Notes: a model not told the origin generated them from the letters alone. A stretch of 64,000 nucleotides of DNA from Klebsiella sp. RHBSTW-00484 (GCF_013705725.1 NZ_CP055481.1:3100001-3164000); one strand, 5' to 3'. Positions 1-9,381 are shown, counted from the stretch's first letter. Numbers and translations: made by a program.

Positions 1-607
1 GTATGTACGTTCCGCAGGTTTTGATCCCGGCGCTACGCCAGCTGGAAGCGGCGTTTGTCAGCGCACGCGAAGATCCGCTCTTTCAGGCTGAATTTACCCA
101 TCTCCTGAAAAATTATGCCGGTCGTCCAACGGCGCTAACAAAATGCCGCAATCTTACGCAAGGAACCCGCACAACGTTGTACCTCAAACGAGAAGACCTG
201 CTGCACGGCGGCGCGCATAAGACCAATCAGGTTCTTGGCCAGGCGCTGCTGGCAAAACGCATGGGCAAAACGGAGATTATCGCCGAAACTGGTGCCGGAC
301 AGCACGGCGTAGCATCGGCCCTGGCCAGTGCCCTGTTGTGCCTGAAATGCCGCATTTATATGGGCGCGAAAGATATTGAACGCCAGTCGCCTAACGTCTT
401 CCGTATGCGCCTGATGGGTGCGGAAGTGATCCCCGTTCACAGCGGTTCATCCACCCTGAAAGATGCGTCGAACGAGGCTCTGCGCGACTGGTCCGGAAGC
501 TATGAAACCGCCCACTTCATGCTCGGCACCGCCGCGGGGCCGCATCCTTTTCCAACCATCGTGCGTGAATTCCAGCGCATGATCGGCGAAGAGACCTGGG
601 TACAGAT
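1..607 (+). pseudogene. trpB: Tryptophan synthase beta chain, 5' part, interrupted
   Basis: TrpB condenses indole with serine on pyridoxal phosphate as part of the TrpA2B2 complex. The window opens inside the gene: the first Met (base 3) matches about residue 15 of the 397-residue enzyme. The PLP lysine lies in GGAHKTNQ at family position 87. Reading continues to EET at about residue 212, then the duplicated 8 bp gtacagat (600-607) and the insertion sequence. The interrupted frame runs 53 bases into the IS and stops at 660-662, so the protein loses roughly its C-terminal 45%. Removing the IS and one duplication restores [12 protein letters not shown] without a frameshift, so the insertion is the only visible lesion. 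The protein differs from E. coli TrpB at many positions, including Cys for Gly in LLGLKC, so this could be a second, divergent trp copy. Confidence 0.95.
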
Positions 608-1922
608 GGGTCTTCCCCGATCATGGTGGGAGACTCAGAAGTCCATGTTTAACCTGCCGTAATGGAACATCACAGCTACTTTGAACCGCTCCTTGTTCCG
701 GTATCCCCTCGACTTGATCCGCAGCAGTCTGATCTTGCTGTTCAGCGATTCTGCATTGCCGTTTGATACCCGATGCTTCATCGCATTCAGGATACCGTAC
801 AGCCGTTTACGTAACGTTCTGGCGGCACTACTCAGCAGCGGGACGCCAACATCTTTTGCCATCGCTATCCATTCCTGCCACAGGCGTCTGCTGTGCTCGT
901 CATACCGACGGTTCCAGAGTTCCCGCGCCAGCTCTTTCATTGCCCAGCAACGGCTGGTATCAGGCAGGACCATCTGCGCTGCCTCCAGTCTTTCTGCTAT
1001 TCGACCATGACGCTTATGACGGCCGTACAGCCACAGATAGCGGGAGCGATGTGCACGTTTTCGGGCCTGCAACGGGATCGTTTTCATCTCTGACTGCCGT
1101 GTTTTATCCACCACGGCACAGAGCATTTTGGCTACATGGAAGTGATCGAAGGCGATTTTTTCTACTGCGTTGGGTAAGTGGATCCGGGCCGCGCTGATAT
1201 AGGCCGGGTTCATATCCATCGACAAGGTTTTGATGGATTCGAGCTGGCGGTCACCCAGGTTTCGGAGATAACCGGCAAGACTCTCAACACCACGATCATC
1301 CCTTAGCTCAAGCGCTTGTCCCTGCGTATCCGAGATAACGGTGACATACTGATAACCCTTTTTGAAGCTCACCTCATCCACACAGAGGTGACGCGCAGAC
1401 TGGGGCAACCGTCGGCGCGCCAGTCCTCGCTTTACCGCACGCTGCATGATGTTATCGACGGCATTCCAGCTGAGTTTCAGTTGTTTCCTGACAGCATCAA
1501 CGGTACTGATTTTCAGCCATGAGAGCACGAAGGATTCGAACAACAACGTATACCGGCTGCCGGGTCCCGCCCACGGAACTGGCAGCGTCAGGCAACCATG
1601 TTCCGGGCACATAATGCGGGGGACATCGGCTTCGACTATCGTTGAAAACTGGCAGGTATCGAGATGACGCCATTTGCGATGCCGGTGATCGTGAGCAGGA
1701 CAGGATTTCCCGCAGGCCGGACAGGTCAACTGAGTATTTTCAGCGATCCCGACAGTAACGGTAACAGACCCCGCATTTTCATCGAGAGAAAGAGACGTTA
1801 CCTGCCACGGAGCAGACAGGTTGAGGATATGAGCATAGAGGGACTTTTCGTCCATGGTGGTGACCTCTGGCGAATTAATACGCCATTATCATGCCTTTAG
1901 CCACCACAACAAGGGAAGACCC
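608..1922 (-). mobile_element. ISL3-family insertion sequence inside trpB
   Basis: The element is 1315 bp. Its ends are inverted repeats starting GGGTCTTCCC: left 608-617, right complement 1913-1922, with about 20 of the outer 25 positions matching. It is flanked by identical 8-bp direct repeats gtacagat (600-607 and 1923-1930). The 8-bp duplication and the GGGTCTTCC-type end are typical of the ISL3 family. One transposase gene on the minus strand fills it. Intact ends and a perfect duplication indicate a recent insertion that may still be mobile. Confidence 0.95.
635..1855 (-). CDS. ISL3-family transposase
   Basis: The 406-residue DDE transposase moves the surrounding IS. The N-terminal region has a Cys4-type zinc finger (CPACGK near residue 45, CPEHGC near residue 83), normal for ISL3 enzymes. 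Then come a helix-turn-helix stretch (about residues 105-140) and the catalytic domain with candidate acidic residues in [16 protein letters not shown] and NGNAESLN. The length matches the family and there is no frameshift. It lies opposite to trp transcription. Confidence 0.93.
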   Translation of the reverse strand: MDEKSLYAHILNLSAPWQVTSLSLDENAGSVTVTVGIAENTQLTCPACGKSCPAHDHRHRKWRHLDTCQFSTIVEADVPRIMCPEHGCLTLPVPWAGPGSRYTLLFESFVLSWLKISTVDAVRKQLKLSWNAVDNIMQRAVKRGLARRRLPQSARHLCVDEVSFKKGYQYVTVISDTQGQALELRDDRGVESLAGYLRNLGDRQLESIKTLSMDMNPAYISAARIHLPNAVEKIAFDHFHVAKMLCAVVDKTRQSEMKTIPLQARKRAHRSRYLWLYGRHKRHGRIAERLEAAQMVLPDTSRCWAMKELARELWNRRYDEHSRRLWQEWIAMAKDVGVPLLSSAARTLRKRLYGILNAMKHRVSNGNAESLNSKIRLLRIKSRGYRNKERFKVAVMFHYGRLNMDF

Positions 1923-2477
1923 GTACAGATACAGGAAAAAGAGGGACGCCTGCCGGATGCCGTTATCGCCTGCGTGGGCGGCGGCTCCAACGCCATCGGC
2001 ATGTTTGCGGACTTTATCGATACCCCTCAGGTCGGGCTGATTGGCGTTGAACCTGCGGGACATGGCATTGAGAGCGGCGAGCACGGAGCACCGTTAAAAC
2101 ACGGTCGCACCGGCATTTACTTCGGCATGAAGTCGCCCATGATGCAGACTGATGACGGCCAGATCAAAGAGTCCTGTTCTATTTCCGCTGGCCTCGATTT
2201 CCCATCAGTCGGGCCACAACATGCTTATCTGAACAGCATTGGTCGCGCAGAATACGTCTCTGTGACCGACGATGAAGCGCTGGCAGCATTTAAAACCCTG
2301 AGCCGCGCTGAAGGGATTATTCCGGCACTTGAGTCATCCCATGCGCTGGCTCATGCCTTGAGGATGATGCGCGAAAATCCGGACAAAAAGCAGTTGCTGG
2401 TGGTGAATCTTTCCGGTCGCGGCGATAAGGACATCTTTACCGTACACGACATTCTGCAAGCGCGAGGAGAAATGTGA
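1923..2477 (+). pseudogene. trpB: Tryptophan synthase beta chain, 3' part
   Basis: This is the C-terminal remainder of the interrupted gene, beginning with the second copy of the target duplication. It keeps the glycine-rich PLP phosphate loop [12 protein letters not shown] and the conserved end [17 protein letters not shown]. The open frame extends back into the IS end, so a fusion peptide could be translated from there, but it would lack the lysine-bearing N-terminal half. Its stop TGA overlaps the trpA start by one base (TGATG), the usual trpB-trpA coupling, so the insertion could also lower trpA translation. Confidence 0.95.
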
Positions 2478-3280
2478 TGGAACGCTATAACGATTTGTTT
2501 ACGCAGTTGGAAAACCGTGGAGAAGGCGCATTTGTTCCTTTTGTCATGTTGGGCGATCCGCAACCGGGGCTATCGCTGCAAATTATTGACGCGCTGGTTG
2601 CCGGAGGTGCTGATGCGCTGGAGCTGGGTATCCCGTTCTCCGACCCGCTGGCTGACGGCCCGACCATTCAAAACGCCGCTCTGCGTGCTTTTGCGTCAGG
2701 CGTCACCCCTGCCTGCTGCTTCGAGATGCTGGCGGCTATCCGCGCGAAATATCCGACTATCCCCATCGGCCTGCTGATGTACGCCAATCTGGTCTATAAC
2801 CGAGGGATCGATACATTTTATGCCGATTGCGCCCGCGTCGGCGTCGATTCGGTACTGGTCGCGGACGTCCCGTTCGAAGAATCAACCCCGTTCCGCCAGG
2901 CGGCAATGCGCCACAACATTGCGCCTATTTTTATCTGTCCGCCCAACGCTGACGATGAGCTACTGCGCCAGATTGCCGCGCACGGTCGCGGTTACACCTA
3001 TCTGCTGTCGCGAGCGGGCGTAACCGGTGCGGAAAATCGTGGCGCAGTGCCATTGCAACATCTGGTGGCGAAGCTTAAAGAATACCAGGCTGTCCCGGCG
3101 CTACAGGGATTCGGAATTTCAACCCCGGACCAGGTTACGGATGCATTAGAAGCGGGCGCCGCCGGAGCGATTTCTGGTTCTGCTATTGTGAAGATCATTG
3201 AGCAACATGTTGACGATCGTGATGCCATGCTGACAGAGCTGAAAGCCTTTGCTGCCCGCCTGAAAGCTGCAACCGTCTGA
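2477..3280 (+). CDS. trpA: Tryptophan synthase alpha chain
   Basis: TrpA splits indole-3-glycerol phosphate into glyceraldehyde 3-phosphate and indole, which is channelled to TrpB. The 267-residue (beta/alpha)8 barrel has the usual length. Catalytic Glu49 ([11 protein letters not shown]) and Asp60 ([11 protein letters not shown]) are in place, as are the phosphate-binding AISGSAIVK near the end. I chose the ATG at 2477 (MERYNDLF) over a GTG one codon earlier because it matches the family N-terminus and follows GAGGAG. The frame is intact, but its partner is broken and transcription must now cross the IS. It is roughly 80% similar to E. coli TrpA by eye. Confidence 0.96.
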   Translation: MERYNDLFTQLENRGEGAFVPFVMLGDPQPGLSLQIIDALVAGGADALELGIPFSDPLADGPTIQNAALRAFASGVTPACCFEMLAAIRAKYPTIPIGLLMYANLVYNRGIDTFYADCARVGVDSVLVADVPFEESTPFRQAAMRHNIAPIFICPPNADDELLRQIAAHGRGYTYLLSRAGVTGAENRGAVPLQHLVAKLKEYQAVPALQGFGISTPDQVTDALEAGAAGAISGSAIVKIIEQHVDDRDAMLTELKAFAARLKAATV

Positions 3281-3303
3281 TCAGCATCACGCAACGTTTG
3301 TGT

Positions 3304-3343
3304 ATTAAAAATACCGGTCATTGCGGTTAGCCGCAGTGACCGG
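3304..3343 (-). terminator. Terminator of the prolyl-tRNA deacylase-like gene
   Basis: A 13-bp stem (3314-3326 with 3331-3343, one G.U-type mismatch) has a TTAG loop. Read on the minus strand it is followed by TATTTTTAAT. The minus-strand stop codon lies in the loop, so the right half of the stem is the end of the coding sequence. The same hairpin may stop trp transcription from the other side, though no T-run follows there. Confidence 0.75.
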
Positions 3344-3872
3344 CAACATCGCCGACCTGCTGAGATGCATGCGTACAGTAGTGTAAAAATTGATGGAGCG
3401 CGCTGAGTGAAATGCACACTGTGGCGGTATTCACCAGTGGGTGAAAACCTAATGGTCCCTGTTCATCAACCGAGGCATCAATCAGCACCTTAATTTTCTG
3501 AGCCGGATCGTTTAGCAGCGCAAAGGGAGTGACCTCGCCCGGCTCCAGTCCCAAAAGCTGCTTTAGCTCGCCAGGCGTTGCCAGGGAGAGACGGGAGTCA
3601 CCAATTTCTCTGGCTAACGCCTTCAGATCGGCCCTCTTCTCACCATCGAGAATATAAAGATAGAAATGGCGTCCGCTGTTGTTTTTTAAGAGCATATTTT
3701 TAAGCAGTTGCGCAGGAAGCTTCACCGCATAGCGCTCTCGATCGCTGACGCTGTTCATTGCCGGATGTTCAATATAGCGATAATCGATATGCAGATTATT
3801 AAGTAGCTGAAGTAATTTATCCCGATTCACAACTTGTATATCCATTTGGCGCGACCAGAGTTCCAGACGCAT
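3327..3872 (-). CDS. YbaK/ProX-type prolyl-tRNA deacylase-like protein
   Basis: YbaK-domain proteins hydrolyse misacylated tRNA, such as Ala-tRNA(Pro), in the cytoplasm. The domain spans nearly the whole protein: YRYIEHPA, KLPAQLLKNMLLKN, the FYLYILDGEKRADLKAL strand-helix and LGFHPLVNTATVCIS near the end. It resembles the free-standing PrdX/ProX form rather than the ProRS insertion. The first ATG (3872) overlaps the stop of the upstream VOC gene as TAATG, suggesting translational coupling. An internal ATG at 3845 (MDIQVVN) would give 172 residues and is equally close to family length. Confidence 0.85.
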   Translation of the reverse strand: MRLELWSRQMDIQVVNRDKLLQLLNNLHIDYRYIEHPAMNSVSDRERYAVKLPAQLLKNMLLKNNSGRHFYLYILDGEKRADLKALAREIGDSRLSLATPGELKQLLGLEPGEVTPFALLNDPAQKIKVLIDASVDEQGPLGFHPLVNTATVCISLSALHQFLHYCTHASQQVGDVAGHCG

Positions 3873-4255
3873 TAGTATCGATAAACGGCTTCGATATTGT
3901 AGCCATCGGGGTCGAGAACGTATGCAGCATAGTAGCCGGCGCCGTACTGGGGCCGTAGACCGGGCAAACCGTTGTCACGGCCACCTGCTTTCAGAGCGGC
4001 GTGATAAAACGCCACGACCTCTTCTTCCGAATACGCACGAAAGGCAATATGGGTTCGGGGTACATAAGGGATCCCGACGGTTATCCAGAAGGTTTCCGCC
4101 GCCAGCTCCAGCCCGGTCTTTTGTAAATTGCCAAACCCCACCCGCTCGCCCGGTGGAGCTTTACTGATCCCGAGGCCCAGGGCCGAGAGCGCCGAGGTAT
4201 AGAAAACTTTACTACGTTCAAAATGAGTCACGGTGATGCCGGTATGATCGAACAT
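3872..4255 (-). CDS. VOC (glyoxalase/bleomycin-resistance) family protein
   Basis: This 127-residue protein of the vicinal-oxygen-chelate superfamily is too general for a substrate assignment. It begins MFDHTGITVTHFERSKVFY, has the middle RTHIAFRAYSEEEVVAFY and ends in the typical YAAYVLDPDGYNIEAVY strand with the metal-ligand Glu. The start at 4255 has AGGGAG six bases upstream; a longer frame reaches 4330 but adds nothing family-like. It is the first gene of a two-gene minus-strand unit with the prolyl-tRNA deacylase-like gene. Confidence 0.85.
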   Translation of the reverse strand: MFDHTGITVTHFERSKVFYTSALSALGLGISKAPPGERVGFGNLQKTGLELAAETFWITVGIPYVPRTHIAFRAYSEEEVVAFYHAALKAGGRDNGLPGLRPQYGAGYYAAYVLDPDGYNIEAVYRY

Positions 4256-4575
4256 GAATTTCTCCCTGAAAAATAAGCAAGATGTTCCTTTACTGTGAGT
4301 TACCGCAGGAGTCATGCTCAGAGTATTCACAGTTATTATGATAATACCCGTTTAGCATGCATCAGACTGTGATACTACGGACATCGTGACCAGTGCATTC
4401 AGCTAATCAACGCTTGCTGCTCTTGCGCTAATATTGCAAAATCGAGCAACAAAACCACCCTGAAAACACCATTCGAGCAATATTGAGCACCTGAATGATT
4501 AGTCCTCTCTGAAGGTATCGGCGTGATGCCAACTGAGTACAGGGAAGCCTTACGATCTTACGACAAGGAACATCA
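4256..4575. promoter_or_regulatory. Divergent intergenic region, VOC gene / MFS gene
   Basis: This 320-bp non-coding stretch separates the minus-strand VOC unit from the plus-strand MFS gene, so it must carry both promoters. The only structure I see is a 7-bp inverted repeat ACTGTGA (4292-4298) / TCACAGT (4327-4333) close to the VOC start, which could be an operator. No RNA gene or further open frame is convincing. Confidence 0.35.
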
Positions 4576-5715
4576 ATGCACGCTTCTGCTCCAAATGCCA
4601 GCCAGTCCCTGGCAACACGTATCGCGTTTTTCATTTCAGGCTTTGCCACCGCAACCTGGGCGGTGATCGTGCCATTCGCCAAAAGCAACACGGCAGTTAA
4701 CGACGCCATGCTCGGTACCCTGCTGCTGTGTCTGGGTATGGGCGCGCTTATTGCCATGCCGCTGACCGGCATACTGACCAGTCGCTACGGTTGTCGTCGG
4801 GTGATTGTGTCGTCAGTGGCTATCGTTATCGTGTCCATGCCTTTACTGGCCATCATTAGCGATGCCCGGCTGCTCGGTTTTGTCCTGCTGATATTTGGTG
4901 TGGGCGTCGGCGTGACCGACTGCGCCATGAATATTCAGGCGATTATCGTCGAACGCCAGGCAAACAAACCATTAATGTCCGGCTTTCATGGGATGTACAG
5001 CGTCGGGGGAATTGCCGGCGCAGGGGTGATGACTCTCCTGCTGACCGCCGGACTTGCCGTTCTCTCCGCCACCATAACTGTTGCACTGATCGTCACCGGG
5101 CTGTTACTCATCTGTACCAAAGGTCTTTTACCGTGGGCCAACCCGTCCAGCGGGACTGCATTTGCTATCCCGCGCGGCATCGTGTTGTTGATCGGCATAA
5201 TCTGCTTTGCGGTCTTTCTGGCCGAAGGCACGGTGCTCGACTGGAGCGCCGTCTTTCTCACCGAAGTTCGCGGCATGCCGGAAAACCTGGGCGGGCTGGG
5301 TTTTGCCTTCTTTGCCATAGCGATGACCGCAGTCCGCCTGAGCGGCGACCGCCTTATCACTCGCCTCGGCTTTGTACCGGTGGTATTTGGTGGTTCCATT
5401 CTGGCCGCCATCGGTTTTTGCCTGGTGACGTTTGTCCCCGCCTGGTCGCTGTCGCTGCTTGGCTACGTGCTGGTCGGCGCAGGCTGTGCCAATATTGTCC
5501 CGGCGATGTTCTCCGCCGTGGGGCGTCAGCAGGTCATGCCACAATCCGTAGCCGTTCCTGCGATTACCACCATGGGGTATCTTGGTGTACTGGCGGGACC
5601 TGCGTTGATTGGTTATGTCGCGCATCTTAGCTCATTGACCTATGCGTTTATTTTTATCACCGTGTTGATGCTTATCGTTGCTGCAATGTCGCGCACGGTT
5701 GCGCCGGAAAGGTAG
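4576..5715 (+). CDS. MFS transporter, YbjJ-like
   Basis: This is a 379-residue major-facilitator protein with about 12 hydrophobic segments. The TM2-TM3 loop carries SRYGCRRVIV, a short form of the MFS motif A. The TM4 region GVGVGVTDCAMNIQA and the following LMSGFHGMYSVGGIAGAG are characteristic of the YbjJ branch of the fucose-permease-like MFS group. The substrate is not predictable. It stands alone, with its own upstream region, opposite the VOC unit. Confidence 0.85.
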   Translation: MHASAPNASQSLATRIAFFISGFATATWAVIVPFAKSNTAVNDAMLGTLLLCLGMGALIAMPLTGILTSRYGCRRVIVSSVAIVIVSMPLLAIISDARLLGFVLLIFGVGVGVTDCAMNIQAIIVERQANKPLMSGFHGMYSVGGIAGAGVMTLLLTAGLAVLSATITVALIVTGLLLICTKGLLPWANPSSGTAFAIPRGIVLLIGIICFAVFLAEGTVLDWSAVFLTEVRGMPENLGGLGFAFFAIAMTAVRLSGDRLITRLGFVPVVFGGSILAAIGFCLVTFVPAWSLSLLGYVLVGAGCANIVPAMFSAVGRQQVMPQSVAVPAITTMGYLGVLAGPALIGYVAHLSSLTYAFIFITVLMLIVAAMSRTVAPER

Positions 5716-5836
5716 GCGTACAGGCAAGAAACAATCAGAAGCGAGCAACCATCTTGACGGGCTCTGACACACTGACCCAGTTCAGGATGGTTCTCAATTT
5801 CTGACAAACTCATTTTTATCCAACAGAGGCGTATTT

Positions 5837-6436
5837 ATGTTACCTGATTGCGATAAAGCCATCGTTCTGCTGCATGAAATTTACGGCATCAATGCGCATA
5901 TTCAGCGAACCGCAGATATATGGAAAAGACGCGGTTTCGATGTTTATACCCCAATGCTCTTTCCCCACTCAGCGCCTTTCCGCTATGACCAGCAAGATGA
6001 AGCCTACCGCCACTTTAGCGATAAAGTCGGCTTTGATACGGCGGATGTCGAGTCCCTGCTAGCCGGTCTAAGGGAAAAATATGACACGGTACTGGTGATC
6101 GGCTATAGCGTGGGTGCAACGTTAGGCTGGCTGGCCGCCAGAAGCGGACTCTGCGACGGTGTTATTTGCCATTATGGCTCACGGATCCGTCAGCACAGTG
6201 ACATTGCGCCGCCCTGCCCGACGCTTGTTATTATTGCCAGCGATGAACCGGCATTCGATCCCCACACAATGCAAAATGAACTTGAGAAAAAGTCGTCTGT
6301 GTCCTGTCGAATGTTCAATGCACAGCACGGCTTTTGTGATGCCGATAGCCAGGTGTGGGACGCATGCCTTGCGCAGCAGGCAGCCGAGGCCGCAGAACTA
6401 TTTATATCCCTTATTCAGCAGAAACAGGAGGCATGA
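5837..6436 (+). CDS. Dienelactone hydrolase-family protein
   Basis: This is a 199-residue cytoplasmic alpha/beta hydrolase. The N-terminal LHEIYGINAHIQ and the ASDEPAFD and NAQHGFCD segments supply the family's acid and His. The nucleophile elbow is GYSVG, so serine replaces the cysteine usual in dienelactone hydrolases (GxCxGG); it is a carboxylesterase-like member and may act on another ester or lactone. The stop overlaps the next start (ATGA), so it is co-translated with the DUF1349 gene. Confidence 0.82.
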   Translation: MLPDCDKAIVLLHEIYGINAHIQRTADIWKRRGFDVYTPMLFPHSAPFRYDQQDEAYRHFSDKVGFDTADVESLLAGLREKYDTVLVIGYSVGATLGWLAARSGLCDGVICHYGSRIRQHSDIAPPCPTLVIIASDEPAFDPHTMQNELEKKSSVSCRMFNAQHGFCDADSQVWDACLAQQAAEAAELFISLIQQKQEA

Positions 6437-7008
6437 TGCATCAGGCATTTCACTGGATGAACGAACCGACAACATGGGCCGATAAGGATGGCGTCCTCAG
6501 CGTGGTAACCGACGCGCAAACTGACTTCTGGCGTGAAACCTGGTACGGGTTTGAGCGCTTTTCCGGGCATATCTACGCAACGGAGGTCTCCGGCGATTTC
6601 ACCTTCCAGGTTCGGGTACGCGCTGATTTCGACACCCTGTATGACCAGGCGGGGATTATGCTGATGCAGGATGAGCGACATTGGCTTAAGGCGGGCATTG
6701 AGTATAACGACGGCGCACCCGCCATCGGCAGCGTACTGACGCTGGGGAAATCAGACTGGGCAACCGGCAACTATTCAGGAGATCCCCGAGAGTTCTGGCT
6801 GCGCCTGACCCGCCAGGGAGAAGCGCTACGTTTGCAATATTCCACGGACGGTCACCGTTGGCCGCTGCTGCGCCTGTGCCCTTTTCCAACCGGGACGGCA
6901 AAGGTCGGCGTGATGTGCTGTACGCCGCAACGCAGTGGACTCAAGGTCGATTTCCACGACCTTTCGCTGCTGCCGCCGAATGGTAAAGATTTGCACGACC
7001 TGAGCTGA
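6433..7008 (+). CDS. DUF1349 family protein
   Basis: This 191-residue protein has the DUF1349 concanavalin-like beta-sandwich pattern: TDFWRETWYGF, GDFTFQVRVRADFDTLYDQAGIML, HWLKAGIEY and FWLRLTRQGEALRLQYSTDG. The family is often a carbohydrate-associated fold, but no enzymatic role is established. The start at 6433 overlaps the preceding stop and follows CAGGAGG. No signal peptide is visible, so it is probably cytoplasmic. Confidence 0.85.
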   Translation: MMHQAFHWMNEPTTWADKDGVLSVVTDAQTDFWRETWYGFERFSGHIYATEVSGDFTFQVRVRADFDTLYDQAGIMLMQDERHWLKAGIEYNDGAPAIGSVLTLGKSDWATGNYSGDPREFWLRLTRQGEALRLQYSTDGHRWPLLRLCPFPTGTAKVGVMCCTPQRSGLKVDFHDLSLLPPNGKDLHDLS

Positions 7009-7013
7009 GACGC

Positions 7014-7031
7014 CGGGAGGGCACCCTCCCG
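7014..7031. terminator. Hairpin after the DUF1349 gene
   Basis: A perfect 8-bp G/C stem (CGGGAGGG 7014-7021, CCCTCCCG 7024-7031) with a 2-base loop lies just past the stop. No T-run follows, so it may be an mRNA end-protecting hairpin rather than a true intrinsic terminator. Confidence 0.4.
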
Positions 7032-7224
7032 CCTCTGCTTCTACTCAAATGTCATAACCATCGAATCAAAATCAATCGTCCACTTATAGTGCCTGAGGAA
7101 TTCACAGGTAAGAGCCCGCGCTGGTTAATCACGATCAATGTAGAACTTTTGGCCCGCCAGGCCTCGTGTCACCGCCATTGCTGCTAGATTGACATGTTAC
7201 TCAGGCGAAAATCCAGGAGGCTCC

Positions 7225-7617
7225 ATGTTTTCCTATATCATGCTTGGCACCAACGATCTGCCTCGTGCTATCCGTTTTTACGACCCGTTGATGGAAATGC
7301 TGGGACACCCGCAGAGCGGTCGGGGCGATGAAGGCGCGTCATGGGGGACATTCAGCGAAAACCGCACCATCGGCCTGTGCGTTGGCAGGCCGTTTAACCA
7401 ACAGCTGGCAACAACCGGCAATGGCGTGATGGTTGCGCTGAATGCGCGTTCCGTTGAACACATTCAGCAGCTTTATGCGCTGGCGCTAAGCCTGGGGGGA
7501 ACCGATGAAGGGGCACCAGGACACCGCCCGCAGTACGGTGAAGGTTTCTATAGTGCCTACGTCAGAGACCCCGACGGCAATAAGCTGGCGTTCGTTTATT
7601 ATGCTGATGTGCACTAA
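7225..7617 (+). CDS. VOC family protein
   Basis: This 130-residue glyoxalase-fold protein opens MFSYIMLGTNDLPRAIRFYD and ends GFYSAYVRDPDGNKLAFVYY, the classic VOC first and last strands. The start at 7225 has CAGGAGG about five bases upstream; the in-frame GTG/TTG starts further up lack this. It is related to the VOC protein at 3872-4255 but not a close duplicate. Substrate unknown. Confidence 0.87.
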   Translation: MFSYIMLGTNDLPRAIRFYDPLMEMLGHPQSGRGDEGASWGTFSENRTIGLCVGRPFNQQLATTGNGVMVALNARSVEHIQQLYALALSLGGTDEGAPGHRPQYGEGFYSAYVRDPDGNKLAFVYYADVH

Positions 7618-7661
7618 GCACGCAAAACCAGGCCCCTCTTTCTGACGCGCTTTGTATCGCA

Positions 7662-8270
7662 TCAACCTTCAGGAAACATTCCCGATGTAAACGCCGCTCT
7701 CATCGCTGCAATCTCCTTTTCCTGCGCCGCGTCTAATGCGGCCAGCATATTGCAGGTAAAATCGACAAAACCGACACCGTTGGCAGTCACCAGATTGCCG
7801 TCACGCACGGAAGGGACGTTCTGGTACCGCGCTTCGCCACGATAGGCTGACCCCGCTCTGCCCTGGAGATAGGCCAGGCTGTTTGATGTATGAGCAACCT
7901 CATTGAGAAAACCGTTGGCACCTAAAAATGCCGATGCATCACAAATAGCCCCAACCACTAACTGCCGGGCAAGCGCCTGTTCGACCAGAGGCACCACTCG
8001 CAGTGCCTCTTCACCCCACCAGTTAAGCCCGCCTACCAACACCAGGGCGGCGTAATCTTCTGGCATCGTCTGGAAGGTATAGTCCGGCAGGCAGCGAACA
8101 CCACCGATAGAGGTGACAGGGCCCTCATCCGGTGCGACGATTTTGACGTCGTAATGCGGTTCCCATACGCCAAACCCCCTACGTAACCCCGGCGCTAATA
8201 ATGCAAACTCCCAGTCGGCATACTCTGGGATCAGCACAAACAACACTTCTTTGCGGGTATCCATAGACAT
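7662..8270 (-). CDS. DJ-1/PfpI family glutamine-amidotransferase-like protein
   Basis: This is a 202-residue cytoplasmic protein. The conserved cysteine sits at the nucleophile elbow GAICDAS (about residue 108), and the upstream ALVLVGGLNWW strand is typical of the superfamily, whose members act as glyoxalases, chaperones, hydratases or proteases. The ATG at 8270 follows AAGGAGAG by seven bases; a frame start at 8291 would overlap that site. It is convergent with the VOC gene. Confidence 0.83.
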   Translation of the reverse strand: MSMDTRKEVLFVLIPEYADWEFALLAPGLRRGFGVWEPHYDVKIVAPDEGPVTSIGGVRCLPDYTFQTMPEDYAALVLVGGLNWWGEEALRVVPLVEQALARQLVVGAICDASAFLGANGFLNEVAHTSNSLAYLQGRAGSAYRGEARYQNVPSVRDGNLVTANGVGFVDFTCNMLAALDAAQEKEIAAMRAAFTSGMFPEG

Positions 8271-8481
8271 CGTTCTCTCCTTTGTAGACACAGATTTCGC
8301 CGTGACGGCGTTCGGGTTGCCTGGCGTCGATCTTGCAATCGACGCGATTGACGTGTTGTTACACGCGCTGAGACTGTATAAATACCCAGTAATAAAGGCA
8401 AGGTCATTTTTCCTCTCATGGCAACCAGAGTTAATTTTTGCGAGGCAGCTCCCCGGATAGAATAACTATCCGGGGTACTGG

Positions 8482-9108
8482 CTATTTTCTCCTCAGATCA
8501 GCTCCTGCAGACAATGGAATACGCCTGTGCGCCAGGAGAACTTCCGTAGCGATATAAAGCGTATATCCTTCTGGCCTTAATCTTCGTGCTTTCAACGTCT
8601 TCAACGTAATACCCACGATATCTCCCGAATCAAGGCGCTTGCGGATTTCGTTGCCGCTCAGGCCCAGATGACTGCGCAGCACCGCCAGCAAGCTGACCTG
8701 AAAAGTACGTTCCAGTCTGACTCTTACCCTAACGAGAGAAGTGCGAAGAAGGCTGATTTGCCACCGCTCTTCAACAACGAATTCAGGCGAACCTGATAGC
8801 GTTGCGCCGTTGCGCCGCAGAACCTGCAGATCGTGAGAATAGTGCTGAACGGCAGATTCAGCGTTAGCGACAAGTTGCCCATAGAGTTGCGGATTGATTT
8901 TGCCGATCGGCAAACGAGAGAACAGGCTGATATTCCAGGTGTAGGCACAGCGCACGCACTTATAGATACTCCAGACATCCAGTACCTTTTTTTGCGAATT
9001 GATCCGGAAGGATCCGGATGGCGTGAAATCCTGCGCCCCATGACATGAGGGGCAGCGTTTGCTAATCAGCTGGTAGCCCACAGGACTGACGTTCCATGTG
9101 ACTTTCAT
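8482..9108 (-). CDS. DUF1062 family protein
   Basis: This 208-residue protein of unknown function has two CxxC pairs near the N-terminus (RCPSCHG and KCVRCAYTW), probably a zinc ribbon. A basic region (VRVRVRLERTFQVSLLAVLRSHLGLSGNEIRKRL) and a C-terminal TLKTLKARRLRPEGYTLY segment resemble an S4-like RNA-binding motif, by eye only. The ATG at 9108 is preferred over 9135 because it begins the conserved MKVTWNVSP. Confidence 0.75.
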   Translation of the reverse strand: MKVTWNVSPVGYQLISKRCPSCHGAQDFTPSGSFRINSQKKVLDVWSIYKCVRCAYTWNISLFSRLPIGKINPQLYGQLVANAESAVQHYSHDLQVLRRNGATLSGSPEFVVEERWQISLLRTSLVRVRVRLERTFQVSLLAVLRSHLGLSGNEIRKRLDSGDIVGITLKTLKARRLRPEGYTLYIATEVLLAHRRIPLSAGADLRRK

Positions 9109-9273
9109 GGTAAACCTTTTTTTTAACCCATACAAAAGCGGAGCCGTCTATAACGGACCGTGATTTTTTGCGATGTGAAAAATATTTAGAGAATACTTTT
9201 CAGTGGGTTAAAAAAAGATTTCCAACACGACTACCCTGTCTGACTGCGAACGAATAGGCCAAGAGTAACAAAA

Positions 9274-9291
9274 TGATTGAGCGTTCAATCA
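9274..9291. promoter_or_regulatory. LacI-type operator candidate upstream of the LacI gene
   Basis: Palindrome TGATTGA-GCGT-TCAATCA: perfect 7-bp arms around GCGT. The core TGAGCGTTCA recurs in the palindrome at 10661-10678 before the transporter genes. The 18-bp size and CG-containing centre fit LacI-family operators, so autoregulation by the neighbouring gene is likely. Confidence 0.65.
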
Positions 9292-9381
9292 TGCATGAAA
9301 TCAATAAATATCAAATTTCATTCACAAACCACCTTGATTACATCTTGTTCACAAAACGAGAAACCGCTCACTGTTCTAACA

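Noticed and set aside
1854..1922. Open frame from the IS end into the 3' part of trpB as a new gene
   Set aside because: It is only the accidental extension of the trpB remainder into the IS; it lacks the catalytic half.
4428..4772. Minus-strand frame overlapping the MFS start
   Set aside because: Opposite-strand shadow of the transporter's hydrophobic N-terminus, with no family features.
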